Below, in pieces: positions 51,905 to 59,945 of a DNA stretch of 64,000 nt; within the stretch, counting starts at the first letter, position 1; each line of letters begins with the position of its first letter. The position numbers and the translations under genes are program-made. The notes under the pieces were generated by a model, which was not told where the DNA came from, did not search any database, and saw only the letters and a program-made list of their open reading frames with translations. This DNA is from Prolixibacteraceae bacterium (GTDB lineage Bacteria > Bacteroidota > Bacteroidia > Bacteroidales > Prolixibacteraceae), in assembly GCA_019459525.1 (NCBI GenBank), contig JAIBEY010000077.1, forward strand, positions 1 through 64,000. The letters are read 5' to 3'.

Positions 51905-52648
51905 ATGGAAAAATATCAGGAACAACTGGCCATTAAATCGTACCATACGAATCAATACGGTAAAGCATCTATTGCGTCGCTTTTTAATATTCTGATTGAA
52001 GCTGCATGGGCACATGCTCAGGTCATGGATTGGGGCTACGACAGCCTGAAAAGCAACAACCTGTTCTGGGTATTGTCGCGCATGTATTTTCAGGTCGAAA
52101 AATACCCGGCCTGGCAAGATCAGATTCGGCTCAATACCTGGTCGGCCGGAACTGACGGCATGTATGCTTACCGCGAATACATTCTTGAAAACGAAAAGGG
52201 CGAAATACTTTTGCGGGCCAGTTCTGCCTGGTTGATTCTGGATATGGAAACCCGTAAGATATTCAGGTTAAGCGACTATCGTACTACTTTCCCGAAACGG
52301 ATTGATGCCAATGCCTGCCGTAATCCCAAACGGATAAAACCCGATGCTCATTCTGAAAACCTGAATTATTATCCGGTGCTATTTAGCGAACTGGATATTA
52401 ATCAGCATTTTAACAGTGTGAAATATGTGGAGCGGGTGCTGGATGATTTCGGGATCGATTTTCTGAATGCTCATGAACCTGCCGAATTGGAAGTAAACTA
52501 CCTGAAAGAGGGTGTTGCTGGCGATCTGATTGCAGTTACCCGCACTGAATTATCCGAAAATGAATACCTGAATTGCCTGGTTCGCGAATCGGATGGCGCT
52601 GATTTGTGTGTGATGCGGATTGTGTGGAGGGAAAGAGTAAAAGGCTAA
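51905..52648 (+). CDS. Acyl-ACP thioesterase
   Basis: A 247-residue double-hotdog enzyme that releases fatty acids from acyl-carrier protein. The N-terminal hotdog (about 1-125) has SYHTNQYGKASIASLFN and FWVLSRMYFQVEKYP; the second hotdog (about 155-245) contains the catalytic-type motif DINQHFNSVKY with Asp164, Asn166 and His168. Bacteroidota members act on C14-C18 chains; specificity cannot be read here. Confidence 0.9.
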   Translation: MEKYQEQLAIKSYHTNQYGKASIASLFNILIEAAWAHAQVMDWGYDSLKSNNLFWVLSRMYFQVEKYPAWQDQIRLNTWSAGTDGMYAYREYILENEKGEILLRASSAWLILDMETRKIFRLSDYRTTFPKRIDANACRNPKRIKPDAHSENLNYYPVLFSELDINQHFNSVKYVERVLDDFGIDFLNAHEPAELEVNYLKEGVAGDLIAVTRTELSENEYLNCLVRESDGADLCVMRIVWRERVKG

Positions 52649-52658
52649 ATTGTTAAAT

Positions 52659-52718
52659 TGTTAAATGGTTTGATGGTTGCTTCGTTGCAACTTTCATAGC
52701 TATTAAACCATTAAACAA
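52659..52718. repeat. Inverted repeat after the thioesterase gene
   Basis: TTGTTAAATGGTTTGATGG (52659-52677) pairs imperfectly with TATTAAACCATTAAACAA (52701-52718), with an inner GTTGC/GCAAC stem. It may end the thioesterase transcript, or be a REP-like element. Confidence 0.45.
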
Positions 52719-52754
52719 TATAGCCATTAAAACCATTCACTAAGCAGCATTTCC

Positions 52755-53039
52755 TTATAATGGTTTAATTTCGTTCAACTCATTTTCTTTTTGAGTTCCC
52801 TCTTCCTCCAAATCATAGTCATTCTGTAACCCGAGCCAAAATCGAGGCGAATTACCGAAGAATTTGGATAGTCGGAGTGCTGTGTTAGCAGTAATTCTAC
52901 GGTTCCCTTTCAATATTTCGCTTACACGCGTTTGCGGAATAAAAGTTTCTTTGGCCAAACGATAGGCTGTAATGCCAAGTGGAATCAAAAATTCTTCATT
53001 TAAAATCTCTCCCGGATGTATGTTTTTTAGCTTTTCCAT
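52755..53039 (-). CDS. higA: HigA-family antitoxin
   Basis: A 94-residue helix-turn-helix antitoxin starting MEKLKNIHPGEILNEEFL, the HigA signature; the XRE fold continues with AYRLAKETFIPQTRVSEILKGNRRITANTALRLSKFFGNSPRFWLGLQ. It neutralises HigB and represses the operon. It follows higB by 12 bp on the same strand, the toxin-first order typical of higBA. The ATG at 53039 is preferred to the TTG two codons upstream. Confidence 0.93.
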   Translation of the reverse strand: MEKLKNIHPGEILNEEFLIPLGITAYRLAKETFIPQTRVSEILKGNRRITANTALRLSKFFGNSPRFWLGLQNDYDLEEEGTQKENELNEIKPL

Positions 53040-53051
53040 AATCAATTTAAT

Positions 53052-53333
53052 TTAATGATAATCAATTATTTTAACGTCAAACGCATCATTGTTTCTCCAA
53101 CTAAAAATGATTCTCCATTGAATGTTGATACGAATGCTGTAATAATCATTCGATTCACCTTTAAGTTTTTCCAGATGGTTTGCAGGAGGAATTCTCAAGT
53201 CATTAATGTCTTGCGAACTATTATTCATTCTCAGTTTTCTTCGTGCAACATCCTGAATTTCATTTGGCAATTTCCTTGATCGGATTCCATTCCAGATCAT
53301 TGCTGTTTCTTTATCGCCAAACTCTTTGATCAT
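53052..53333 (-). CDS. higB: HigB/RelE-family toxin
   Basis: A 93-residue ribosome-dependent mRNA interferase. It follows the HigB family nearly residue by residue: FGDKETAMIWNG, SRKLPNEIQDVARRKL, LRIPPANHLEKLKG, YSIRINIQWRIIFSW, and DVKIIDYH at the C-terminus. The frame extends 27 codons upstream to 53414, but the Met at 53333 is the family start and lies after the predicted promoter. The gene is directly downstream of miaA. Confidence 0.93.
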   Translation of the reverse strand: MIKEFGDKETAMIWNGIRSRKLPNEIQDVARRKLRMNNSSQDINDLRIPPANHLEKLKGESNDYYSIRINIQWRIIFSWRNNDAFDVKIIDYH

Positions 53334-53362
53334 ATATTCAGAATCTTTTGCGTTACTAACGT

Positions 53363-53393
53363 CAAAGGTAAGTAGTTGAAGCCAAATATCAAA
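53363..53393 (-). promoter_or_regulatory. Promoter of higBA
   Basis: On the minus strand TTTG (53393-53390) and TACCTTTG (53370-53363) are 19 nt apart, an exact match to the -33/-7 consensus. It lies just after the miaA stop, so the toxin pair is independent of miaA. Confidence 0.65.
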
Positions 53394-53395
53394 AT

Positions 53396-54343
53396 TTATT
53401 TTTCTGAATACCATTTTAATATATTTTCAACCTTCTCATCCAAAGGTATGTATCCATCGAGCCAGTGGATTACGGTTCCCTGGTTTTCCATCCGGCGGAA
53501 CCAGGTCATCTGGCGTTTGGCAAACTGGTGAATGGCCACATTTAAACCATCGAACATCTGCTGATAAGTGAGTTGGCCGGTCAGATGCTGAGTCATAAAT
53601 TTGTATTCCAGTCCGTAATAGGTCAGTTGTTCGGGAGTTAAGCCGCTATCAAGCAAACGCTGAACTTCGTCGAGCATTCCTTCTTTCAGCCGTTGTTTCA
53701 GCCGGCTGGTGATGCGTTTTCGGCGCGATTCCCGGTCGAATTTTACACCCACCACCAAACTCCGGATGTCGGGCATTCCGGTATCAATCTCCGGATGAGT
53801 AAGGTAATATTCTTCAATTTCGATTGCACGGATAGCCCGTTTCGAGCTTTCTGTATCGGTTTGATTGTGGAGGTAATTTTTGTAGCTTTTCAAAATCAGT
53901 TCCAGTTCCCACAACAATTTGTCGTCAAGTTCAGCTCTGAGCTTTTCGTTTACCGGAACCTGGATCAGCTTGTAGTTTTTTAGGATGGCTTCCAGGTATA
54001 AACCGCTGCCGCCACACATTACCGGCAGCTTATCCCGATTGGTAACATCGTCAAAAACCTTCAGAAAGTCTTTTTGGTATTCATATACATTGTACTCATA
54101 ACCGGCATCAACAATGTCGATGAGGTGATAAGGAACCTGCTTGCCATCAACCACATAATCCGCATAATCTTTGCCGGTTCCGAGATCCATTCCGCGATAC
54201 ACCTGCCGCGAATCGGCCGAAATTACTTCGCCATCGAGTACCGAAGCGATTTTGGCGGCTACACTTGTTTTTCCTGAAGCTGTTGGTCCAAGGAGGGTAA
54301 TGAGATTATATTTTTGGTCGATCATGTTTTCCGGAGTTTTCAT
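53396..54343 (-). CDS. miaA: tRNA dimethylallyltransferase
   Basis: An enzyme of about 315 residues that adds dimethylallyl to adenosine 37 of tRNAs reading UNN codons. The P-loop GPTASGKTS follows the N-terminus, then [41 protein letters not shown] and [11 protein letters not shown] at the C-terminus. Start at 54343 (MKTPENM) is chosen; MIDQK at 54325 is also possible. The upstream frame extension is not coding by family length. It is divergent from smpB with overlapping 5' regions. Confidence 0.94.
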   Translation of the reverse strand: MKTPENMIDQKYNLITLLGPTASGKTSVAAKIASVLDGEVISADSRQVYRGMDLGTGKDYADYVVDGKQVPYHLIDIVDAGYEYNVYEYQKDFLKVFDDVTNRDKLPVMCGGSGLYLEAILKNYKLIQVPVNEKLRAELDDKLLWELELILKSYKNYLHNQTDTESSKRAIRAIEIEEYYLTHPEIDTGMPDIRSLVVGVKFDRESRRKRITSRLKQRLKEGMLDEVQRLLDSGLTPEQLTYYGLEYKFMTQHLTGQLTYQQMFDGLNVAIHQFAKRQMTWFRRMENQGTVIHWLDGYIPLDEKVENILKWYSEK

Positions 54344-54357
54344 TCTGCAAAATAATG

Positions 54358-54365
54358 TATTTTTG
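54358..54365 (+). promoter_or_regulatory. -7 box of smpB
   Basis: TATTTTTG matches TAnnTTTG 19 nt before the smpB ATG, within 15 bp of the miaA start on the other strand. Confidence 0.5.
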
Positions 54366-54383
54366 CAAGGCAAATACAGCAGT

Positions 54384-54842
54384 ATGGTACACAAACAACA
54401 AAATATAAGCATTAAGAACAAAAAAGCATTCTTCGATTACGAGATCATCGAAAACTTTTACGCTGGCATTCAACTCACCGGAACCGAGATTAAATCGATT
54501 CGTGGAGGTAAAGCCGGGTTGGTCGATTCGTATTGTTCGTTTTATGCCAACCAGTTGTATGTGAAAAATATGCACATTGCCGAATACGATTTTGGTACCT
54601 GCAACAACCACATTGCCAAGCGCGACCGCAAATTACTCCTGAACCGCAAAGAATTGGATAAACTCCAGAAGAAAACCAAAGAAGGCGGTATTACTATTGT
54701 CCCCCTCAAACTTTTCATTAACGACCGCGGACTGGCAAAACTGGAAATCTCTCTGGCCAAAGGGAAAAAGACCTACGACAAACGCGAAACCCTGAAACTG
54801 AAAGACGATGCCCGCGAGATGGACCGGGCAAGGAAGTTTTAG
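54384..54842 (+). CDS. smpB: SsrA-binding protein
   Basis: A 152-residue protein that works with tmRNA in trans-translation to rescue stalled ribosomes. Features: [31 protein letters not shown], the RNA-binding barrel, [25 protein letters not shown], and the basic C-terminal tail [27 protein letters not shown]. The frame reaches upstream to 54171 opposite miaA, but the family starts at 54384. No tmRNA gene was recognised in the window. Confidence 0.95.
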   Translation: MVHKQQNISIKNKKAFFDYEIIENFYAGIQLTGTEIKSIRGGKAGLVDSYCSFYANQLYVKNMHIAEYDFGTCNNHIAKRDRKLLLNRKELDKLQKKTKEGGITIVPLKLFINDRGLAKLEISLAKGKKTYDKRETLKLKDDAREMDRARKF

Positions 54843-54890
54843 AGTGAAGTCAAAATTAGGCTTTTTGAGCCGCGAAGGTGGATATTTAAA

Positions 54891-55535
54891 AAAGAACCCG
54901 AAAAAATAATTTCGAAGGTTGAAAGCCAGACATAATTCGAATGGTGTTGCAAGGGCACGAGATCTCGTGGCCATACGATGAACTCAGCAAAACTTTCCGT
55001 GGAATAAAAGTCGGAAGATAGGAGAGTGGAGCGGCATTTTGAATCCTACAAGTCGAATGTGATCAACTTCGAAAAGAACCCAAAAAAATAATTTCGAAAG
55101 TTGAAATCCCGACTTAATTCGAATGGTGTTGCAAGGCCACGAGATCTCGTGGCTATACGATGAACTTAGCAAAACTTTCCGTGGAATAAAATCCGGAAGA
55201 TAGGAGAGTTGTACGGCTCTTTGATTTGTACAAGTCGATGCTTGTCACTTTGTAAAAAACCAAAAATAATTTCGAAAGTTGCAAGCCCAACTTAATTCGA
55301 ATAGTGCGGCAAAGCCACGAGATCTCGTGGCCATACAATAAACTCAGCAAAACTTTTCGTGGAATAAAATCCGGAAGATAAGAGAGTTGTACGGTTCTTT
55401 GATTCGTGCAAGTCGATGCTTGTCACTTTCTAAAGAACCAAAAATAATTTCGAAAGTTGAAATCCCGACTTAATTCGAATGGTGTTGCAAGGCACGAGAT
55501 CTCGTGGCCATACGATACGATGAACTTATCTTAGC
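54891..55535. repeat. Second tandem REP-like array, four units of about 180 bp
   Basis: Four direct units start near 54891, 55073, 55251 and 55433; the last is partial. Each holds one palindrome CACGAGATCTCGTG at 54956-54969, 55138-55151, 55316-55329 and 55493-55506, extended to GCCACGAGATCTCGTGGC in copies 2 and 3. Flanking words are conserved, for example AAAATAATTTCGAAAGTTG and AAACTTTCCGTGGAATAAAA. The CACGA...TCGTG arms are the same as in the RAYT arrays at 1-1690 while the 4-bp centre differs. No gene: two minus-strand frames here are copies of the repeat. Confidence 0.85.
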
Positions 55536-55641
55536 TTTTTCTTTGAATTAAGTATTTATTTTCTGCTTGATAATCATTGAATTTGCAATCACATCTTAAC
55601 TTTTGATCGGTTGCTCCATAATTGTTTCTTCAAACTCCCTT

Positions 55642-55718
55642 TATGCGGCGAAAAACTATTCTATTCACCGCAACTATGCGGCGAATGCAGCGTTTAATCT
55701 TCGCACATATGCGGCGAA
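55642..55718. repeat. TATGCGGCGAA words at 33-bp spacing
   Basis: TATGCGGCGAA occurs at 55642-55652, 55675-55685 and 55708-55718, exactly 33 bp apart, with diverged sequence between. The 55536-55641 stretch before it holds nothing I can support. Confidence 0.6.
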
Positions 55719-55722
55719 TAAC

Positions 55723-55757
55723 AAAAAGCCCGGTAGAACTTAATCCACCGGGCTTTT
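55723..55757. terminator. Terminator of the aminotransferase gene
   Basis: AAAAAGCCCGGT pairs with ACCGGGCTTTT over a 12-nt loop, 26 nt from the aminotransferase stop. Confidence 0.85.
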
Positions 55758-55782
55758 GTATGAAAGTTTAAAACGATAATTT

Positions 55783-56976
55783 TTACTTTAAAGTGGCCAG
55801 CGCGTCTTTGATGCGGGTCAGCGATTTGGTCAGGTCGGCTTCCGAAGCGGCATATGAAATACGGATACATTCGGGAGCGCCAAAAGCTTCGCCCGAAACC
55901 ACGCCGGTAAAGGCATTCGACAGGATAAATAAGCCCATATCGTTGGCATTGTTGATGGTTACGGTACCATCCGATTTTCCGAAGAACGACGAAATATCAG
56001 GAAATACATAAAAAGCGCCATCGGGTTTGCTGGTTTTTACACCGGGAATTTCAGCTAACATCGAAAGTACCAGGTTGCGGCGTTTTTCGAATTGAGTAAC
56101 CATTGCTTGTACAGTATCAAGCGGCGCGTTTAAAGCAGTTACTGAAGCAATTTGAGAAACAGAACATGGCCCGGAGGTGTATTGTCCCTGTAATTTGTTG
56201 CAGGCTTTGGCCAGCCAAAGTGGGGCAGCAATGTACCCAATGCGGTAACCGGTCATGGCAAATGCTTTCGAAACGCCATTCACAACTACCACACGGTCTT
56301 TAATTTCAGCGAATTGAGCAATGCTTTCGTGTTTAATTCCGTAAACAATGTGTTCGTAAATCTCGTCCGAAATGACGATGATGTTCGGGTGTTTGGCAAA
56401 AATATCGGCAAAAGCTTTCAGTTCGGCTTTTGTGTAAACGCTACCGGTTGGGTTGCTGGGGCTGCTGAACAGGAATGCACGGGTTTTTGGAGTAATGGCG
56501 GCTTCCAATTGGGCAGGAGTGATTTTGAAATCGCTGTCAACCGTGGTTGGAATAATCACATTTACTCCTTCGTTCAGTTTTACCAACTCGATGTAAGTCA
56601 CCCAGTAAGGAGCAGGAATGATCACTTCGTCGCCTTTGTTGATTAAAGCCTGCAACAGGTTGGCAATCGAATGTTTGGCGCCATTCGATACAATAATCTG
56701 GTTGGTCGTATAATCCAGGTTGTTGTCGCGTTTGAGTTTATCAACAATAGCTTTCAGCAACGAGGCATATCCGGGAACCGGAGAATAAGTTGAATAGTTA
56801 TCATCAATGGCTTTTTTGGCAGCTTCTTTGATGAAATCGGGGGTGTTAAAATCTGGTTCACCAACGCCAAGGCTGATCACGTCGATGCCTTTTTCTTTTA
56901 ATTCGCGGCTTTTCTGGGCCACAGCAAGGGTTGCCGACTCCGAAAGACACGCTACTCTGTCTGAAACTCTCTCCAT
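55783..56976 (-). CDS. PLP-dependent aminotransferase, aspartate aminotransferase type
   Basis: A 397-residue class I fold enzyme. Motifs: SLGVGEPDFNTP near residue 35, GAKHSI (99-104) for phosphate, Asn175 in SSPSNPTG, Asp204 and Tyr207 in VISDEIYEHI, PLP Lys237 in VNGVSKAFAMTGYRIGY. It is of the subgroup Ib type (AspC of Thermus-like enzymes). Substrate most likely aspartate or a related amino acid. Monocistronic with its own terminator. Confidence 0.9.
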   Translation of the reverse strand: MERVSDRVACLSESATLAVAQKSRELKEKGIDVISLGVGEPDFNTPDFIKEAAKKAIDDNYSTYSPVPGYASLLKAIVDKLKRDNNLDYTTNQIIVSNGAKHSIANLLQALINKGDEVIIPAPYWVTYIELVKLNEGVNVIIPTTVDSDFKITPAQLEAAITPKTRAFLFSSPSNPTGSVYTKAELKAFADIFAKHPNIIVISDEIYEHIVYGIKHESIAQFAEIKDRVVVVNGVSKAFAMTGYRIGYIAAPLWLAKACNKLQGQYTSGPCSVSQIASVTALNAPLDTVQAMVTQFEKRRNLVLSMLAEIPGVKTSKPDGAFYVFPDISSFFGKSDGTVTINNANDMGLFILSNAFTGVVSGEAFGAPECIRISYAASEADLTKSLTRIKDALATLK

Positions 56977-57088
56977 AACTGATATTTAGATGTGTTTTAA
57001 TGTTCAACTATTTTCGTGTGCAAGATAAGTAAAAAACTTATTGACTGTATATTCTTGTTTCAATTTGAAAATAAAAAGCCTAAAAAAA

Positions 57089-57871
57089 TTACGATTTGTT
57101 ATCAGATATAACTAACCTGACAAAATTACTTACTTTTTCCTGAAGATTCAGATATTCCGAATAATCTGAAACGGTAACCAATTCAGAGTTTTTCAGGAGT
57201 GAGTGGATTTGTTGGGCCATTTCGAACGGATGGTTTTCGTCGCTCAGTTGGGCTACGATTAACGTTGGCACCTTAATTTTAGCAATGAGCTGGCGGTCGG
57301 GCAGGTCGGAAGCTGCGCCGCCCCGATAAATCTGAGAATAATAACGCGGATCGAACGACAATCGGTGTTGCAGTAATTGCTGGCGGGTTCCGGGATGCTG
57401 CTGCTCAAAATACTCAGGTGGATCCTGATTTTGCCCAATCAATCTTTTCAGGAATTCAGGAATCGTATCCCGATCGGCCTTGGCTGCAATTTTGTTGTAG
57501 ATGGTTTTTATGTCGCCACGCATTTCCCAGGCTGGGGGAGGAGTGACCAGGATTAATGCTTTTACCCGCTCCGGAAACTGCACTGCCGCATGAATAGCAG
57601 TTCCCGAACCCATCGAGCAGCCCGCCAATATCATCGAATCGTAGTTTTGCGAATCAGCTACACTGAGCAACTCCCTGGTTGTGGCATCCCAACTGTAATT
57701 GCCGGTAGCCGATTTGTTGCAGTTATCGTACCTTACTACTGAAACCAATTTAGCCAACCGATTAAAATTGATCAGCGAATAAAGCGAATCCGATTCAACC
57801 GAGTTCAGCATTCCGTGCATCCAAACGAATGGCTGGCCGGTGCCGGTTATATATAAGGATGGTAATTTCAA
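57089..57871 (-). CDS. Alpha/beta hydrolase
   Basis: A 260-residue soluble hydrolase with an HGMLNS oxyanion-type segment near residue 19, nucleophile Ser86 in LAGCSMGSG, and a cap region about 125-195. The acid residue is likely Asp near AQLSDENHPF. The catalytic His at the usual end is not evident (C-terminal part reads VTVSDYSEYLNLQEKV), so activity is uncertain. Substrate unknown. Confidence 0.75.
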   Translation of the reverse strand: MKLPSLYITGTGQPFVWMHGMLNSVESDSLYSLINFNRLAKLVSVVRYDNCNKSATGNYSWDATTRELLSVADSQNYDSMILAGCSMGSGTAIHAAVQFPERVKALILVTPPPAWEMRGDIKTIYNKIAAKADRDTIPEFLKRLIGQNQDPPEYFEQQHPGTRQQLLQHRLSFDPRYYSQIYRGGAASDLPDRQLIAKIKVPTLIVAQLSDENHPFEMAQQIHSLLKNSELVTVSDYSEYLNLQEKVSNFVRLVISDNKS

Positions 57872-57985
57872 TGGGGAAGTTTTATGTTGTTGTTATTGTT
57901 GTCATTGTTATCGGGTTGTGGGGCTTGAACTATTTTTTAACAACGACAACCTGATACCAATGATAACTTTTTTTCAACCTGCTTT

Positions 57986-58369
57986 TTACTCAAACAATCC
58001 TTCGTCTCTAATCAGCATCAAAATGGAAGAGTGAGGCAGAATAATAAACTTCTCCTTGTTGAATTCTATTTCCCAGCCACTTTTGTTGAGGTAAACAGCC
58101 AAATCGCCTACTTTAGCCTGAAGCGGAACGTATTGCACGGCATCTTTTTTCTCTTTCCAGGGTTCGTCAGCATCCGTCATGGCCGGAATAGGGTAGCCCG
58201 GGCCCACATTAACTACATAACCGCTGTGTGTTTTCTCGTTTTCCTGAACGGTTGGTGGCAGGTACAATCCAGAAGCAGTTTTCCCTTGCTGGTTTTTTGG
58301 ACGTATCAAAACCCGGTCGCCTACCATAATGAATTTTTCCAGGTCTTGTTGTTCTATAATTAGTGACAT
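57986..58369 (-). CDS. GroES-like co-chaperone (Cpn10 fold)
   Basis: A 127-residue protein from MSLIIEQQDLEKFIMVGDRVLIRPK. The Cpn10 barrel shows in GDRVLIRPKNQQGKTASGLYLPP, then GYVVNVGPG and VGDLAVYLNKSGWEIEFNKEKFIILPHSSILMLI. It is longer than GroES (about 95) because of an insertion YPIPAMTDADEPWKEKKD. No groEL is adjacent; it may be a second GroES-type protein. I start at 58369; the frame's further extension to 58444 has no family similarity. Confidence 0.78.
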   Translation of the reverse strand: MSLIIEQQDLEKFIMVGDRVLIRPKNQQGKTASGLYLPPTVQENEKTHSGYVVNVGPGYPIPAMTDADEPWKEKKDAVQYVPLQAKVGDLAVYLNKSGWEIEFNKEKFIILPHSSILMLIRDEGLFE

Positions 58370-58393
58370 TCGGTTTTGTTTTCGTTTCAGTAA

Positions 58394-58401
58394 CAAAGAT
58401 A
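58394..58401 (-). promoter_or_regulatory. -7 box of the GroES-like gene
   Basis: TATCTTTG on the minus strand, 25 nt before the start at 58369. No convincing -33 element. It also rules against the upstream start at 58444. Confidence 0.45.
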
Positions 58402-58625
58402 AAACATTCGGATGGAATGATTCATCTTTCACAGAAATGACCATTTTTTATCTTTCCCTGAATTTTTTTATTCCATTTAAAAATGATTTTTCACTCGTTT
58501 TTTTGCTTAAAAGGCTAAACGATATTCCCTAAATTAAAAAATAATTTGATTTTTATTAAAAATATTTGCTTTTCATATGTCTGGAAATTAATTAGTTGTG
58601 AATAATTTGAAAAATATTTTAAAAA

Positions 58626-58673
58626 TAAATGGTACTATGTGTTGCATGATACCATTTAAAAGATATATATTTG
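58626..58673 (+). promoter_or_regulatory. Promoter and 33-bp inverted repeat of the PadR/PspC operon
   Basis: TTG (58642-58644) and TATATTTG (58666-58673) are 21 nt apart. A 33-bp inverted repeat with perfect 9-bp arms TAAATGGTA (58626-58634) and TACCATTTA (58650-58658) is centred on the -33 TTG. It is placed to block the polymerase and may be the binding site of the PadR protein encoded in the operon. The leader of about 140 nt is AT-rich with no gene. Confidence 0.6.
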
Positions 58674-58819
58674 CAGTACAAATAACAATGTAACGAAAGG
58701 TAGAATTTTAAAAAAAGAACTATACAAGTTGTAACGAAATCGAAAATAAAGCGTCATACGATTAGAAAACAAAAACGCAGAAACAGAAAAAACAAATAAA
58801 CAAATAGGAGAACAGAATC

Positions 58820-59464
58820 ATGAAAACAACAAACAATGCTCAGAAAACAGAAAACGGTCAGGTTAAAACAATGGTATTACGTGGTGTGGCAGTAATCTTT
58901 AGTTTAGTACTAATCAGTTGGACGGTGAGCGCCCAGGATTTCTGGAAAGAACTTTTGACGAACAACACTTATGGTAAAATGGCCATATTAATGATTGAAC
59001 AAACAAATGAAACAAAAAATGCTGATGCAGCTATCGATGCTATTCATGCTGAACTGGCCATTCAAGCCAATCATTCAACTGAAGCTTTGGTGCTGGTGAA
59101 TGAAACCGAAAGCAACCTGGAAATTGAAGCCTGGATGACCGATGAAACATACTTCGCCAGCCGTACAAGCGCCAATGCTATTGAGGCAGAAGATGCCCTG
59201 GAAATTGAAAGCTGGATGACAAACGATGCTTATTTCAGCAACAACACAGCCTCTTCGGTTGATACCGAACCTGCTTTGGACATTGAAAACTGGATGGTAC
59301 AGGACACTTTCTTTAACTCAGACAAAGTGCTTGCAGACCGGGAGTTTGAAATGGAAATTGAAGCCTGGATGATGAACGACACCTACTTCGAAAGCCTGAC
59401 AAGCCCCGAAGAATCACTGGAGTTGGAAGCCTGGATGACCGATACCAATATCTGGGGATTTTAA
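58820..59464 (+). CDS. Exported protein with five LEIEaWM repeats, function unknown
   Basis: A 214-residue protein with a hydrophobic signal or anchor at about 18-38 (VLRGVAVIFSLVLISWTVSA). Five acidic repeats of consensus LEIEaWMtndtyF start at residues 100, 127, 153, 178 and 200, 22-27 residues apart; the last ends the protein with LEAWMTDTNIWGF. I do not recognise the family. It is the first gene of a presumed operon with a PadR regulator (73 bp downstream) and two PspC proteins, suggesting a role in envelope stress sensing. Strand- or helix-pairing function of the repeats is unknown. Confidence 0.75.
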   Translation: MKTTNNAQKTENGQVKTMVLRGVAVIFSLVLISWTVSAQDFWKELLTNNTYGKMAILMIEQTNETKNADAAIDAIHAELAIQANHSTEALVLVNETESNLEIEAWMTDETYFASRTSANAIEAEDALEIESWMTNDAYFSNNTASSVDTEPALDIENWMVQDTFFNSDKVLADREFEMEIEAWMMNDTYFESLTSPEESLELEAWMTDTNIWGF

Positions 59465-59537
59465 TCTTCCCGATCCTGATCGCTTCAAGATCAACGAAAA
59501 AAACAGGCAACTAATCAATAAAAAGGGAGGCAAAGTA

Positions 59538-59867
59538 ATGAAAACAGAAAACACCAAAGCACAAATGCGTAAAGGGGTACTCGAATATTGCATCTTGCTG
59601 GTACTCGAAAATAAACCTCAGTACGTGAGCGACATCATTGAAAACCTGGAAGAATCGCAGATGATTGTGGTTGAAGGAACGCTTTACCCCATGCTGACCC
59701 GGCTTAAAAATGAAGGTTATCTGGGTTACCGCTGGGAAGAATCGGTTCAGGGGCCGCCGCGCAAGTACTACGAACTAACCGAAACAGGCCGGCTTTTTCT
59801 GAACGAACTCGGAGCGGCCTGGAACGAACTGGTTGATACCATTTTTAGGATCAACAAAAACAAATAG
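59538..59867 (+). CDS. PadR-family transcriptional repressor
   Basis: A 109-residue winged-helix protein. KGVLEYCILLVLENKPQYVSDIIENLEESQMIVVEGTLYPMLTRLKNEGYLGYRWEES and PPRKYYELTETG are the PadR signature, and the C-terminal helix makes the dimer (subfamily 1, short). It is the second gene of the operon and probably controls the promoter at 58626-58673 by binding the inverted repeat there. The inducer is unknown. Confidence 0.92.
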   Translation: MKTENTKAQMRKGVLEYCILLVLENKPQYVSDIIENLEESQMIVVEGTLYPMLTRLKNEGYLGYRWEESVQGPPRKYYELTETGRLFLNELGAAWNELVDTIFRINKNK

Positions 59868-59945
59868 TACGAAAACAAAGGCGGATAGAACCTACCAGAT
59901 CGGTTTAACAATCAGACAACAGAAACAATTTTAACAACAGAAATC

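Noticed and set aside
54984-55350. Two similar minus-strand frames in the second array
   Set aside because: They resemble each other only since the DNA is repeated; not genes.
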